From NCBI GenBank assembly GCA_946409435.1, contig CAMJWJ010000015.1, positions 1 to 34,497 on the forward strand: a stretch of 34,497 nt of DNA, written 5' to 3'. The translations under genes and the position numbers were made by a program. Below the pieces are notes generated by a model. The model did no database searches. It was not told the origin of the DNA and saw only the letters and a program-made list of their open reading frames with translations. The DNA is from an uncultured Prevotella sp. (GTDB lineage: Bacteria > Bacteroidota > Bacteroidia > Bacteroidales > Bacteroidaceae). Positions 7,777-16,404 of the stretch are shown piece after piece; position 1 is the first letter of the stretch; each line of letters starts with the position of its first letter.

Positions 7777-7857
7777 CTTATAGGAAACAATAGTTAATAA
7801 CTTAATAAAACAATTGCCTATCGACACAACTCTACTTCATTAAAAAAAGAAAAGAAA

Positions 7858-8457
7858 ATGAAGGACTATTCCAGCTTTACCGACGAACAGTTGGCATTGC
7901 AGTACGTTGATGGAGATAATATGGCATTTGATGAGTTGTTAGCTCGCAACCAGCAAAAGCTTTATTCGTACATCCTCTTCGTGGTAAGAGACCCCGAAGT
8001 TGCTAATGACGTGTTCCAAGATACGTTTGTCAAGGTAATCACTAAATTGCAGGAAGGCCGTTACACGGATTCCGGCAAGTTCTCGTTCTGGCTGACACGT
8101 ATTGCCCATAACATCATTATGGACAGCTATCGTCAGCAGCGCGGCACTCATATTGTGGAGCCTACCGAGGACAACGACCTGAGCAACCTGAGCAGCGACG
8201 AGGTGATGGACATCAACCGCGAGAATGAATTTGTTAATGCGCAAGTGTTGAATGACGTGCGTCACTTGATGGATACACTGCCCGCCCCACAGCGTGAAGT
8301 GGTGTACATGCGCTTCTATCAGGAGATGTCGTTCAAGGAGATTGCCGAGACGACAGGTTGCAGCATCAATACGTCGCTGGGCCGTATGCGCTATGCCTTG
8401 ATTAACATGCGCCGCACGGCCAGACTGCACAAGATTCAGCTGAATCTGGAGCTATAG
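7858..8457 (+). CDS. ECF-type RNA polymerase sigma factor
   Basis: A 199-residue sigma-70 family protein with only regions 2 and 4, as in the extracytoplasmic function class. Region 2 covers residues 8-95: DEQLALQYVDGDNMAFDELLAR, then DVFQDTFVKVI with the typical D-x-x-Q-D-x-F core, and FSFWLTRIAHNIIMDSYRQQR. Region 4 near 135-190 contains LPAPQREVVYMRFYQEMSFKEIAETTGCSINT, a helix-turn-helix for the -35 element. The linker DLSNLSSDEVMDINRENE is acidic. No anti-sigma factor follows: the next gene converges after a strong hairpin, so control is probably through its long structured leader or by an unlinked factor. The ATG at 7858 follows a purine-rich AAAAGAAAAGAAA stretch. Confidence 0.93.
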   Translation: MKDYSSFTDEQLALQYVDGDNMAFDELLARNQQKLYSYILFVVRDPEVANDVFQDTFVKVITKLQEGRYTDSGKFSFWLTRIAHNIIMDSYRQQRGTHIVEPTEDNDLSNLSSDEVMDINRENEFVNAQVLNDVRHLMDTLPAPQREVVYMRFYQEMSFKEIAETTGCSINTSLGRMRYALINMRRTARLHKIQLNLEL

Positions 8458-8484
8458 AGTGTACTGTGTCACCAAATAAGAAAT

Positions 8485-8520
8485 GAGGAATGAGTAATGG
8501 GAAATGGTTACTCATTCCTC
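8485..8520. terminator. Bidirectional hairpin between sigma factor and rpe
   Basis: GAGGAATGAGTAA at 8485-8497 and TTACTCATTCCTC at 8508-8520 form a perfect 13-bp stem with a 10-base loop, between two convergent genes. The arms are made of the AATGAGTAATGAG-type spacer sequence seen elsewhere in the window. Confidence 0.75.
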
Positions 8521-8525
8521 GTTAC

Positions 8526-9179
8526 TCATTGAAGCGAGCGTAGCTCGTGAATGGTCTGTTCAGGGGTCGCACTCTTGAACACATAGCTGCCACTGACCAG
8601 CACGTCTACGCCGGCAGCCACCAGCCGAGGGGCTGTGTCGCCTTGTACACCCCCGTCAACCTCGATGAGTGCTTTTGAGCCGTGCTCGTCGATCAGACGG
8701 CGTAGCCGCTGCACCTTCTGGATGGTGTTCTCGATGAACTTCTGTCCGCCAAAACCGGGGTTGACGCTCATCAGCAGCACCATGTCGACGTCGCCGATGA
8801 TGTCCTCGAGCAGTGACACTGGTGACGACGGGTTCAGCGTCACGCCAGCCTTCATGCCTGCCTGATGAATCTCCTGTACAGTACGGTGCAGATGGGTACA
8901 CGCCTCCACATGGACATTCATCATCATGGCACCGAGGCGTGCCGTCTGCTGGATATACTGTTCGGGGTGGACAATCATGTAGTGAACGTCTAACGGTTTC
9001 TTGCACTTCTTGGCAACAGCCTCCAGCACGGGGAAACCGAACGAGATGTTCGGTACGAAGACACCGTCCATTACATCCAGGTGCAGCCAGTCGGCCTCGC
9101 TGCGATTAATCATGTCCAGCTCACTGTCGAGGTGCAGGAAGTCAGCAGCAAGCAACGACGGGGATACCAGTGTAGCCAT
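8526..9179 (-). CDS. rpe: Ribulose-phosphate 3-epimerase
   Basis: Cytoplasmic TIM-barrel enzyme of the pentose phosphate pathway that interconverts ribulose 5-phosphate and xylulose 5-phosphate. The 217 residues match the family. Key sites are visible: SPSLLAADF at 6-14, HLDVMDG at 33-39 with metal ligands H33 and D35, H66 in DVHYM, the phosphate-binding MSVNPGFGGQKF at 137-148, and the catalytic aspartate D175 in IEVDGG. The start at 9179 opens with the conserved N-terminus. It follows fmt on the same strand after 163 bases; a TAnnTTTG match on the minus strand at plus 9308-9315 could give it its own transcript, but without a good -33 element. Confidence 0.96.
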   Translation of the reverse strand: MATLVSPSLLAADFLHLDSELDMINRSEADWLHLDVMDGVFVPNISFGFPVLEAVAKKCKKPLDVHYMIVHPEQYIQQTARLGAMMMNVHVEACTHLHRTVQEIHQAGMKAGVTLNPSSPVSLLEDIIGDVDMVLLMSVNPGFGGQKFIENTIQKVQRLRRLIDEHGSKALIEVDGGVQGDTAPRLVAAGVDVLVSGSYVFKSATPEQTIHELRSLQ

Positions 9180-9342
9180 TAGTCATACTTTGCTTTGTGT
9201 TACACATGCGAGCAAACTGTTTGATAAACAGAATGGTCGATGGACTGGGATGAAAATCTTCTTGGGTAAAATTCTGCATAGGCATTCTTGTTTGAGTTTC
9301 TATTTAACAAACGTAGCAAGATACCTATTTATTATATTTTGT

Positions 9343-10317
9343 TTAAAAAATATTCTGCATTTTTATTTTCTCACGCATGCCGTTCAGGAAATCAGCTGCA
9401 GTCATGCGCTTCTTGCCCTCGGCCTGCAGCTCCAGAATCTCCAGTAGCTCGTCGGCGGCTGCGATGTAGAGATGCTTGCCGTCAATGGTAATCTCGCGGG
9501 GTGCAGTAGCCTTGATGCCTGTCTTGCGCGTCTTGAAGATTTTCAGCACGGTCTGTTTTCCCGATGTGTCCTTCAGCGTAGTCCAGGCCCCGGGGTAAGG
9601 ACTCAGCCCGCGTACGAAGTCGTACACCTGCTTGGCAGACAGCATCCAGTCAATCTCACAGGTCTCCTTGAAAATCTTCGGAGCAGGGCGGAGGGATGAA
9701 CCGTCTGCCACACTGTCCTGAGCGATGGTAGCGGGATGGCCGTCAGCAGCGATGATGGCTTCGATGGTCTCCTGGCATATCGCTGCGCCGAGGTGCATCA
9801 GCCCGTCGTAGACGTACTCCACGTTTGCATCGTCTGGAATCGGGAAGTGCTTCTTCATGATGATGCGACCGGTGTCAATATCGTGGTCGAGGAAGAATGT
9901 CGTTACGCCAGTTTCCGTCTCGCCGTTGATGACGGCCCAGTTGATGGGGGCTGCCCCTCGGTATTGTGGCAGTAGGGCTGCGTGTACGTTGAAGGTGCCG
10001 AACTCAGGCATCGCCCATACCACTTCGGGCAGCATACGGAAGGCTACCACCACCTGAAGGTTGGCACGGTAAGAGCGTAGTTGCTCGACGAATGCAGGGT
10101 CCTTCATCTTTTCTGGTTGGAGCACGGGTAGTCCATGCTCTACGGCAAATTGCTTCACTTGTGAGGGTTGCAGCACGGAGCCGTGCCGCCCTACCGGCTT
10201 GTCGGGTTGCGTCACCACGGCTACCACGTTATAACCGTTGTCCACCAGCATGCGCAGGGTTTCTACGGCAAACTCCGGTGTACCCATAAACACGATTCGC
10301 AGGTCGTTCTTCGTCAT
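9343..10317 (-). CDS. fmt: Methionyl-tRNA formyltransferase
   Basis: Transfers a formyl group from 10-formyl-tetrahydrofolate to initiator Met-tRNA. The 324-residue protein has the N-terminal Rossmann-like formyltransferase domain (RIVFMGTPEFAV at 7-18) and the active-site run FNVHAALLPQYRGAAPINWA at 109-128, with N110 and H112. D146 in LDHDIDTG corresponds to the catalytic aspartate. The C-terminal OB-fold domain contains KQVYDFVRGLSPYPGAWT. It lies 85 bases downstream of the ClC gene, with a spacer of repeated TATCTTGTTATC-type units and no clear promoter. Confidence 0.96.
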   Translation of the reverse strand: MTKNDLRIVFMGTPEFAVETLRMLVDNGYNVVAVVTQPDKPVGRHGSVLQPSQVKQFAVEHGLPVLQPEKMKDPAFVEQLRSYRANLQVVVAFRMLPEVVWAMPEFGTFNVHAALLPQYRGAAPINWAVINGETETGVTTFFLDHDIDTGRIIMKKHFPIPDDANVEYVYDGLMHLGAAICQETIEAIIAADGHPATIAQDSVADGSSLRPAPKIFKETCEIDWMLSAKQVYDFVRGLSPYPGAWTTLKDTSGKQTVLKIFKTRKTGIKATAPREITIDGKHLYIAAADELLEILELQAEGKKRMTAADFLNGMREKIKMQNIF

Positions 10318-10319
10318 TT

Positions 10320-10375
10320 TTGTTGTTTCTTATCTCGTTATCTTGTTATCTTGTTATTCCGTTATGCTGTTGTTC
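10320..10375. repeat. TTATC-type low-complexity spacer
   Basis: Degenerate tandem units such as CGTTATCTTGTTATCTTG and TTATTCCGTTATG fill the gap between the ClC gene and fmt. Similar CGTTAT/CGTAACATCG spacers occur near 21076-21105 and 23542-23585. Confidence 0.55.
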
Positions 10376-10402
10376 CGCTTTTCCCGTTCTGACGACAATG
10401 CC

Positions 10403-12202
10403 TTAGTCCTGACTCAGGTCGTGAACCATCTTGCGGTACATGTTATACATGCGACGGCGGGAGATGTAGCCTTTCAGGTGGTGGTCGCTGTCAAGGACGG
10501 GCAGCCAGTCGGCATGGGTACTGTCAAAGGACTTCATGACTTCCGACATGGGGGTGTCGTCGCTGAGCACGGCAGCGGGAGGCACCATCAGCTGGCTGGC
10601 TGTGAAATGGTGATAAAGCTCGGTGCGGAACACGACATGACGAATCTTCATGATGTTGACTTCGCCCAGCAGCGTGCCGGCAGCATCGGTCACAGGCAGC
10701 ACATTATGGTGCGAACGGCTGATCTTGTGGACCATCTGACCGAGCTCCATGTCAGGCGCGACGGCCTGATAGTCACGCTCGATGACCGAGTCGAGGCTCA
10801 TCAGCGTCAGCACGGCATGGTCGGTATGATGAGTGACGAGGCGTCCCTGCTTGGCCAACCGCATGCCGTAGATGCTGTGAGGCTCGAAGATGATGATGGT
10901 CAGATAGGAAGCTACCGAGACAATCATCAGCGGCATGAAGAGGTTGTAGCCACTGGTAATCTCGGCAATGAGGAAGATGCCCGTCAGCGGAGCGTGCATA
11001 ACGCCCGACATGACGCCTGCCATGCCTAACAGGGCGAAGTTCTTCTCTGGCACATAGACACCTACCTCATGGATGTTCCAAAGCCGTGAGAAGAGGAACC
11101 CCGTAAAGCATCCGATGAACAGCGAGGGTGCAAACGTACCGCCGCAGCCTCCACCGCCGTTGGTCGCTGAAGTGGCAAATACTTTCGTCAGCAGTACCAG
11201 TCCTATATATATAATAAGGTATTCAGGGTGGCCGTAGAACAGTGAACCGTCCAGTAGCTGGTTCCAGTCAGCCTCCGTACGCCCGTTGAGTAGCAGGTTG
11301 ATGGCATGGTAGCCCTCGCCGTAGAGCGACGGGAATAGGAAAATGAGTGTACTCAGAATAACGCCGCCAATAGCTAACTTCACGTAGGGCTTGTCCTTGA
11401 ATCGGGCAAAGACATCCTCGCAGGCATTCATCGTACGGATGAAATAGAGGCTGACCAGTCCGCAACAGATGCCCAGCAAGATGCTGGCAGGCACACGCTC
11501 GACAGTCCAGTCGCTGTCGAGGTGGAACGAGAAGAGAACGGCATTGCCGCTGAAGATGTAGGTGAAGCACGTCGCCGTGACGCAGCTGACCAGAATGGGT
11601 AGCAACGAGGCCATTGTCAGGTCAATCATCAGTACTTCCAGCGTAAACACCAGTCCTGCTATAGGAGCCTTGAAGATGCCGGCAATGGCACCTGCTGCTC
11701 CACAGCCTACGAGTGTCATCAGTGTCTTGTTGTCTATCTGGAGCAGCCGCCCGAGATTCGACCCGATGGCTGACCCAGTGAGTACGATAGGTGCCTCGGC
11801 ACCTACCGAACCGCCAAAGCCAATGGTGATGGCTGACGCGATGACGCTCGACCAGGTGTTATGGGCTTTCAGCCTGCTGCGGTTCGACGAGATGGCATAG
11901 AGGATGCGCGTGATGCCGTGCGATATATTGTCCTTGACAATGTAGCGAACGAAAAGGCTGGTCAGGTAGATGCCGACAACGGGATACACGAGATAGAGCC
12001 AGTTGTAGGTGTCGGTCTGGAAATGTCCCGTCAGCAGTGACACGATCGTGTTAATCAGTCCGTGCAGCACGTAGGCTGCAACAGCAGACAGCAGCCCCAC
12101 CACGAATGCCAGGACAAGCAGAAACATCTTGTCGCTCACGTGTTCTACCCGCCATTCGTGCAGCTGCTGTAGCCGCCTCCTTTTTGTCTCTCCTGTTGTC
12201 AT
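10403..12202 (-). CDS. ClC-family chloride channel/transporter with two C-terminal CBS domains
   Basis: A 599-residue membrane protein. Residues 25 to about 435 are the ClC fold with many hydrophobic helices. The selectivity motifs are recognisable: GSVGAEAP at 131-138, where E136 is the expected gating glutamate (the usual form is G-R/K-E-G-P, here altered to G-A-E-A-P), and a GGGGCGGTFAPSLFIG stretch near 350-365. The C-terminal 150 residues hold two CBS domains (SHHNVLPVTDAAGTLLGEV and STHADWLPVLDSDHHLKGYI), which in relatives bind adenine nucleotides and regulate transport. It probably moves chloride, perhaps with proton exchange. It has its own promoter (12254-12283) and lies between the cyd genes and fmt. 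Confidence 0.93.
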   Translation of the reverse strand: MTTGETKRRRLQQLHEWRVEHVSDKMFLLVLAFVVGLLSAVAAYVLHGLINTIVSLLTGHFQTDTYNWLYLVYPVVGIYLTSLFVRYIVKDNISHGITRILYAISSNRSRLKAHNTWSSVIASAITIGFGGSVGAEAPIVLTGSAIGSNLGRLLQIDNKTLMTLVGCGAAGAIAGIFKAPIAGLVFTLEVLMIDLTMASLLPILVSCVTATCFTYIFSGNAVLFSFHLDSDWTVERVPASILLGICCGLVSLYFIRTMNACEDVFARFKDKPYVKLAIGGVILSTLIFLFPSLYGEGYHAINLLLNGRTEADWNQLLDGSLFYGHPEYLIIYIGLVLLTKVFATSATNGGGGCGGTFAPSLFIGCFTGFLFSRLWNIHEVGVYVPEKNFALLGMAGVMSGVMHAPLTGIFLIAEITSGYNLFMPLMIVSVASYLTIIIFEPHSIYGMRLAKQGRLVTHHTDHAVLTLMSLDSVIERDYQAVAPDMELGQMVHKISRSHHNVLPVTDAAGTLLGEVNIMKIRHVVFRTELYHHFTASQLMVPPAAVLSDDTPMSEVMKSFDSTHADWLPVLDSDHHLKGYISRRRMYNMYRKMVHDLSQD

Positions 12203-12253
12203 CTTTCAGCTCCCGTACTCTGTCTGTTGTGTGTTGTTACCGGTTAAGCCGTG

Positions 12254-12283
12254 CAAAGGTAGTAATAATTTGGAAAACAGCAA
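12254..12283 (-). promoter_or_regulatory. Promoter of the ClC gene
   Basis: Minus-strand TACCTTTG (plus 12254-12261) with TTG (plus 12281-12283) 19 bp upstream. The gene's ATG at 12202 is about 45 bases from the predicted start. Confidence 0.68.
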
Positions 12284-12325
12284 AATGATTTCTCTCTTTT
12301 TGTCGCAGGAGTGACATAACAGCCA

Positions 12326-13471
12326 TCAATAGGCGTGGCCGTCGGCTATCTCCTGACGGTCGAGCTTCTTGCGGTCGATAGACCACCAGGCATGTACGAT
12401 GTAGGCCAGCACGAATGGTACCAGCAGCGACACGTAGAACATGGTGCGCAGGGTGAACTCACTGGAGCAGGAGTTCTGCATGGTCAGCGATGACTGCAGG
12501 TCGGCCGTGGAGGGGTAGTAAGCCGTGTGGTTCCATGCCGACGTCAGTAGCAGGGCCAGCACGGTGAGCACGGTGCCGATACCGGCAGGCCAGATGCCGC
12601 TGTTGTAGTCTTTCGACGTGATGGTCTTGCCAATACCGAATAGTACGAGCACTACACCTATTATAAATATAATGAGGAGATACCACATGTCCATGAAGTT
12701 GTGCAGGTATTTGTACGGCTCCATGTAGATGACGCCTTCATCGGTGTAGGCATAACCGTCTTTCAACAGCAGATGTACCAGATAGGCCACAAACAGCAGC
12801 ACAAAGGGGATGGCAGTGCCCAGCAACCGTACCGAGCCACGCGAGCGGATGTCCTCGTCGTTGACATTGTTCATCACATAGAGGATGCCCAGCGTGCGGG
12901 CCAGGAACATCACGGCCAGTCCGAATATCAGCACCCACGGGTTGAGCAGGGCATCCAGCCCGTGCGAGGCATTAGCCCAACGCGAGATGATGGGAGTGAA
13001 TGAGCCAACGTCAACCAGGTTCTCCTTGGCAACAATGAAATTGCTACCCTCGAAGAAGGTGGCTACGGCACCGCCCAGCAGCAGCGGACCAAGTAGTCCG
13101 TTGAGGATGAGGCCCCACTGGAACACCTTCGGACCGAGGAAATTGCCCAGCTTGTTCTGGAACTCATAGCTAACGGCCTGTATGACGAAGGTGAAGAGGA
13201 TAATCATCCACAGCCAGTAGGCTCCGCCGAACGAGGTGGAATAGAACAGGGGATAGGAGGCGAAGAACGCTCCGCCAAAGGTGACCAGCGTGGTGAAGGT
13301 AAACTCCCACTTCCTCCCCGTCGAGTTCAGCACCAGCCGTTTGCCCTCCTCTGTCCATCCGAGGGACCGGATGCACGAGTTGGCTCCCTGTACGAAGAGC
13401 AGGAATACTAAGAGGGCGCCTAACAGTGCCACGACGAAGCACCAGTAATGTTGAAGAAATTCGTATGTCAT
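12326..13471 (-). CDS. cydB: Cytochrome bd ubiquinol/menaquinol oxidase subunit II
   Basis: Second subunit of the cytochrome bd terminal oxidase in the cytoplasmic membrane, paired with CydA; the pair reduces oxygen to water with electrons from quinol. The 381-residue protein is strongly hydrophobic with about eight or nine transmembrane segments. The RKWEFTFTTLVTFGGAFFASYPLFYST region (about residues 53-79) is the family's N-terminal core but lacks the classical W-D-G-N-E form, as in the Bacteroidota type. It lies 32 bases after cydA on the same strand, in an operon. The intervening bases are an AATGAGAAATG-type spacer. Confidence 0.94.
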   Translation of the reverse strand: MTYEFLQHYWCFVVALLGALLVFLLFVQGANSCIRSLGWTEEGKRLVLNSTGRKWEFTFTTLVTFGGAFFASYPLFYSTSFGGAYWLWMIILFTFVIQAVSYEFQNKLGNFLGPKVFQWGLILNGLLGPLLLGGAVATFFEGSNFIVAKENLVDVGSFTPIISRWANASHGLDALLNPWVLIFGLAVMFLARTLGILYVMNNVNDEDIRSRGSVRLLGTAIPFVLLFVAYLVHLLLKDGYAYTDEGVIYMEPYKYLHNFMDMWYLLIIFIIGVVLVLFGIGKTITSKDYNSGIWPAGIGTVLTVLALLLTSAWNHTAYYPSTADLQSSLTMQNSCSSEFTLRTMFYVSLLVPFVLAYIVHAWWSIDRKKLDRQEIADGHAY

Positions 13472-13503
13472 GATCAGTGTTTTAAATGAGAAATGTGAAA
13501 TGA

Positions 13504-15222
13504 TTAATGAGTGCTATACTCCGGTCCCCGCTTGATCTGCTTCAGCAGGATGCTGATTTCTACGGCCAGCATGAGTGTGAAGAGGAACAGGAACAGGAAG
13601 AACGTCAGGGCGACAGCCGGTCCACCGATGTCGCTGACTGACACCCATGTAGGAAGCATGTCCTGTATGGTCCACGGCTGACGGCCGAACTCAGCCACGA
13701 GCCAGCCGCTTTCCGAGGCAATGTAGGCCAGCGGTACCAAGGCAATAGCCACCCAGTAGTGCCACGAGGGCAGGTTGGCAATGTCGCAGCGGTCGTCGGC
13801 CTCCGTCTCAGGTATCACGCAGATGATAGCTAACAGCCGGCGGATGATAGCCGAAAGCCATGGTATGCGGTAGGCCATCATCAGCAGGATGGCAAAGTAG
13901 AGGATAAACAGGCAGCCTAGTCCCACCATGACGCGGAACGCCCAGAAGTTGACCGGGATGTATGGCACCACGTCGTGCTTGTTCTTTACATATCCATAGC
14001 CAAAGTACGGCATGTTCTCTTTCAGTGTGGCCTGAAGCTCCGCAAGTGATGCCTCGGCTGCTGCCTTCTGTGCTGCGTCGGTATATTTCTCGCTGTTTCC
14101 TTTGATTTCTTCCTTCAGCTTGCGGAAAGCGGCAAGTGCCTCGATAGCCAGGCGGCCACGAGCCATCTTCTCGTCGACGGACAGCTCATGAGTGCCGTCG
14201 GGCTTGGTATAGCCGTTCAGGATGTCGTTGATGCCGGGCACGAAACCATGCGGGTCGTTGGTAGCCATGATACTCAGCGCATAGGGCATGTCAATCTTCA
14301 GCGGAGGCGCGTCGTTGCTGGCATAGTCAGGCTGGCACAGCGGATTCACCCATGCCACGGCCGTCAGCCCCTGATCGGTGCCACCGTTGTAAAGCGCCTC
14401 CATGGCAGCCAGTTTCATGGGCTGCGCCTTGGCTACCTGCTGACCGCTGATGTGACCCGTAAAGGCGGCACCCAGGGTAGCGACGAGTCCTACGACACTG
14501 GCTATCTTGATGCTCTCCTTGGCCAGCCGCACGTCACGGCGCTTCATGAGGTACCAGCACGAGACGGCCACCACGAAGACGGCACCGATAATCCATGCCG
14601 AGATGACGGTGTGGCAGAACTTGCCGACGGCGAAGGGTGACAGTGCTACAGCAAAGAAGTCGACCATCTCGTTGCGCATGGTGTCGGGGTTGAACTCACA
14701 GCCCACCGGGTTCTGCATCCAGGCGTTTGCTACGAGTATCCACCATGCCGAGATGGTAGCGCCGAGTCCTGTCAGCCAAGTGGAAGCCAGGTGGAAGCCT
14801 GGCGACACCTTCTTCCATCCGAAGTACATCACGGCCACGAAGGTCGATTCCATGAAGAAGGCCACGATGCCCTCGATGGCTAATGGTGCGCCGAAGATGT
14901 CGCCCACGAACCAGGAGTAGTTCGACCAGTTGGTGCCGAACTCAAACTCCAGGATGATGCCCGTAGCCACACCCATGGCAAAATTGATGCCGAAGAGTCG
15001 TTGCCAGAATTGTGCCGTGTCGCGCCAGAAGGTGTCAACAGCCGTACCGACGGCTGCTCGTTTCTGCGTGCGATACCAGAATGTCTCGCAGATGGCCATG
15101 ATGACGGCCAGTCCGAGTGTCAGCGGTACGAACAGCCAGTGGTAGATTGCTGTGAGTGCAAACTGTGCTCTTGCCCAGTTGATGGCACTGGCGTCGATGT
15201 TCAAAAACAGGTCTGTAGTCAT
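13504..15222 (-). CDS. cydA: Cytochrome bd ubiquinol/menaquinol oxidase subunit I
   Basis: Heme-bearing subunit of the cytochrome bd oxidase, used for respiration and oxygen scavenging at low oxygen. At 572 residues it is slightly longer than the E. coli protein. Likely heme ligands are H28 in AIYHWLFVP and H204 in KFCHTVISAW. Acidic residues E92/E94 in LEFEFGTNW and E117/E125 in IEGIVAFFMEST fit the family's proton and heme positions. The quinol loop starts with GQQVAKAQPMKLAAMEAL, and GRQPW occurs near the C-terminus. It has its own promoter at 15252-15281. Its usual upstream partner DUF4492 is 5.6 kb away at 20840-21076, with a secreted-protein operon in between. Confidence 0.96.
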   Translation of the reverse strand: MTTDLFLNIDASAINWARAQFALTAIYHWLFVPLTLGLAVIMAICETFWYRTQKRAAVGTAVDTFWRDTAQFWQRLFGINFAMGVATGIILEFEFGTNWSNYSWFVGDIFGAPLAIEGIVAFFMESTFVAVMYFGWKKVSPGFHLASTWLTGLGATISAWWILVANAWMQNPVGCEFNPDTMRNEMVDFFAVALSPFAVGKFCHTVISAWIIGAVFVVAVSCWYLMKRRDVRLAKESIKIASVVGLVATLGAAFTGHISGQQVAKAQPMKLAAMEALYNGGTDQGLTAVAWVNPLCQPDYASNDAPPLKIDMPYALSIMATNDPHGFVPGINDILNGYTKPDGTHELSVDEKMARGRLAIEALAAFRKLKEEIKGNSEKYTDAAQKAAAEASLAELQATLKENMPYFGYGYVKNKHDVVPYIPVNFWAFRVMVGLGCLFILYFAILLMMAYRIPWLSAIIRRLLAIICVIPETEADDRCDIANLPSWHYWVAIALVPLAYIASESGWLVAEFGRQPWTIQDMLPTWVSVSDIGGPAVALTFFLFLFLFTLMLAVEISILLKQIKRGPEYSTH

Positions 15223-15251
15223 AGTATTTTTCGGTTTTAAATATTTGCTCG

Positions 15252-15281
15252 CAAATTTACGAAAAATCTGCTAAACCGCAA
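15252..15281 (-). promoter_or_regulatory. Promoter of cydAB
   Basis: Minus-strand TAAATTTG (plus 15252-15259) and TTG (plus 15279-15281, TTTG if extended by one base) spaced 19 bp. It gives cydAB expression independent of DUF4492. Confidence 0.7.
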
Positions 15282-15309
15282 AGTAAAATCTACCTTTTTT
15301 ATTTAAATA

Positions 15310-15341
15310 TTTGGTTGTTATTAAAATTATTTATATCTTTG
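15310..15341 (+). promoter_or_regulatory. Promoter of the three-gene secreted operon
   Basis: TTTG at 15310-15313 and TATCTTTG at 15334-15341 with a 20-bp gap. It diverges from the cydA promoter; the two -33 elements are about 29 bp apart, so a regulator binding here could affect both. Confidence 0.72.
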
Positions 15342-15416
15342 CAGACAAAGATGAAAATAGTTCTAATTTTGCTGTGTTATTATTTGAAGTAATATAATTT
15401 CTAAATGATAATAGTA

Positions 15417-16382
15417 ATGAAAAAGAAAATCTTTACCCTCGTAATTGCCCTCGTGGCAACAGTAACGACATTTGCCCAGCAGATAGCTGTGGTGTCGAAT
15501 GGTTCAACGGACATATATGCTACTTTAGCAGAAGCCATAGCAGGGGCTGATCCTGGTAGCGTCGTTTACCTGCCTGGCGGTGGTTTTACTATTGCCGACG
15601 ACGTCAAGATTACCAAGAAACTGACCATCATCGGTATCGGTCATAATGCGCAGTCAGACAATGTCGATGGGCGCACATTGATTGCCGGCAACCTTTTCTT
15701 TGACAGTAACAGTGACGGTAGTGCCGTGATGGGTTGTTACATCAACGGCAATGTAAATATTGGCACGGCGGAGACCGCTGTAAACAGAATTCTTGTGAAG
15801 TATTGCAACTTGAATGCTGTTATTGCAAATAATGTTAATTGTAATGAGACAGTAATAAACCAGAACTATATTCGTTCGGAATCATCTTTTTCTGGTTCTT
15901 CCGCAACTTTTACCAATAATATTTGCAAAACTATTTGGGACTTGGATAATGGAACCATTTCTTATAACATTGTTTTTGGCTCTCATAGTATTTCATATGA
16001 GGGGAGTAAAGCTATTCGGCGTTGTGACAATGATGTCATAAATGGCAATGTTATTATGGATACAAGCGATCCTCACGATGGGAATAATTGTCAGGTGTCG
16101 TACAATATGTCAAGAACCGGGTGGGGTAACAACTTTATTAATGTGGTAGATGATAGTTGGGCAAATGTTTTTGAGTATTATTCTGGTCTTAATCCTTCAA
16201 GTAATTTCCATTTTAAAGACGGATATAAAAGTTATGAAAGTGTATGTGGCATCTATGGAGGCACGGGTTTCAGTGACGGTGCACTGCCTCCTGTACCTTA
16301 TATCAAGCTGAAGAACATTCCTGACAAGACAGATGCCTCGGGCATGTTGCATATTAGTATAGCGGTGAAGGCAAGTGAGTAG
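15417..16382 (+). CDS. Exported beta-helix-like protein of unknown function
   Basis: A protein of about 321 residues. ATG 15417 is preferred over the in-frame ATG at 15405 because it gives a clean signal peptide (MKKKIFTLVIALVATVTTFA, then QQIAV). The mature part opens with a stretch typical of pectate-lyase-like right-handed beta-helices (ATLAEAIAGADPGSVVYLPGG, then ITKKLTIIGIGHNA), followed by short N-rich strands (GNVNIG, NNVNCNETVINQNYI, FTNNICKTI, NGNVIMDTSDPH). No catalytic residues can be assigned. The middle (about 15780-16250) is noticeably A+T-rich. It is the first gene of an operon with the 1,114-residue protein and the dockerin protein. A surface-exposed, perhaps glycan-binding or adhesive role is inference from fold and export. 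Confidence 0.75.
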   Translation: MKKKIFTLVIALVATVTTFAQQIAVVSNGSTDIYATLAEAIAGADPGSVVYLPGGGFTIADDVKITKKLTIIGIGHNAQSDNVDGRTLIAGNLFFDSNSDGSAVMGCYINGNVNIGTAETAVNRILVKYCNLNAVIANNVNCNETVINQNYIRSESSFSGSSATFTNNICKTIWDLDNGTISYNIVFGSHSISYEGSKAIRRCDNDVINGNVIMDTSDPHDGNNCQVSYNMSRTGWGNNFINVVDDSWANVFEYYSGLNPSSNFHFKDGYKSYESVCGIYGGTGFSDGALPPVPYIKLKNIPDKTDASGMLHISIAVKASE

Positions 16383-16404
16383 TATACGGTTAATCAACAG
16401 AAAT

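Noticed and set aside
7587..7790. 67-residue minus-strand frame
   Set aside because: It occupies the divergent promoter region of the GHMP fusion and the sigma factor, overlaps both promoters and has no family features.
10238..11029. 263-residue plus-strand frame across fmt and the ClC gene
   Set aside because: It is antisense to two well-supported genes and passes through the TTATC spacer.
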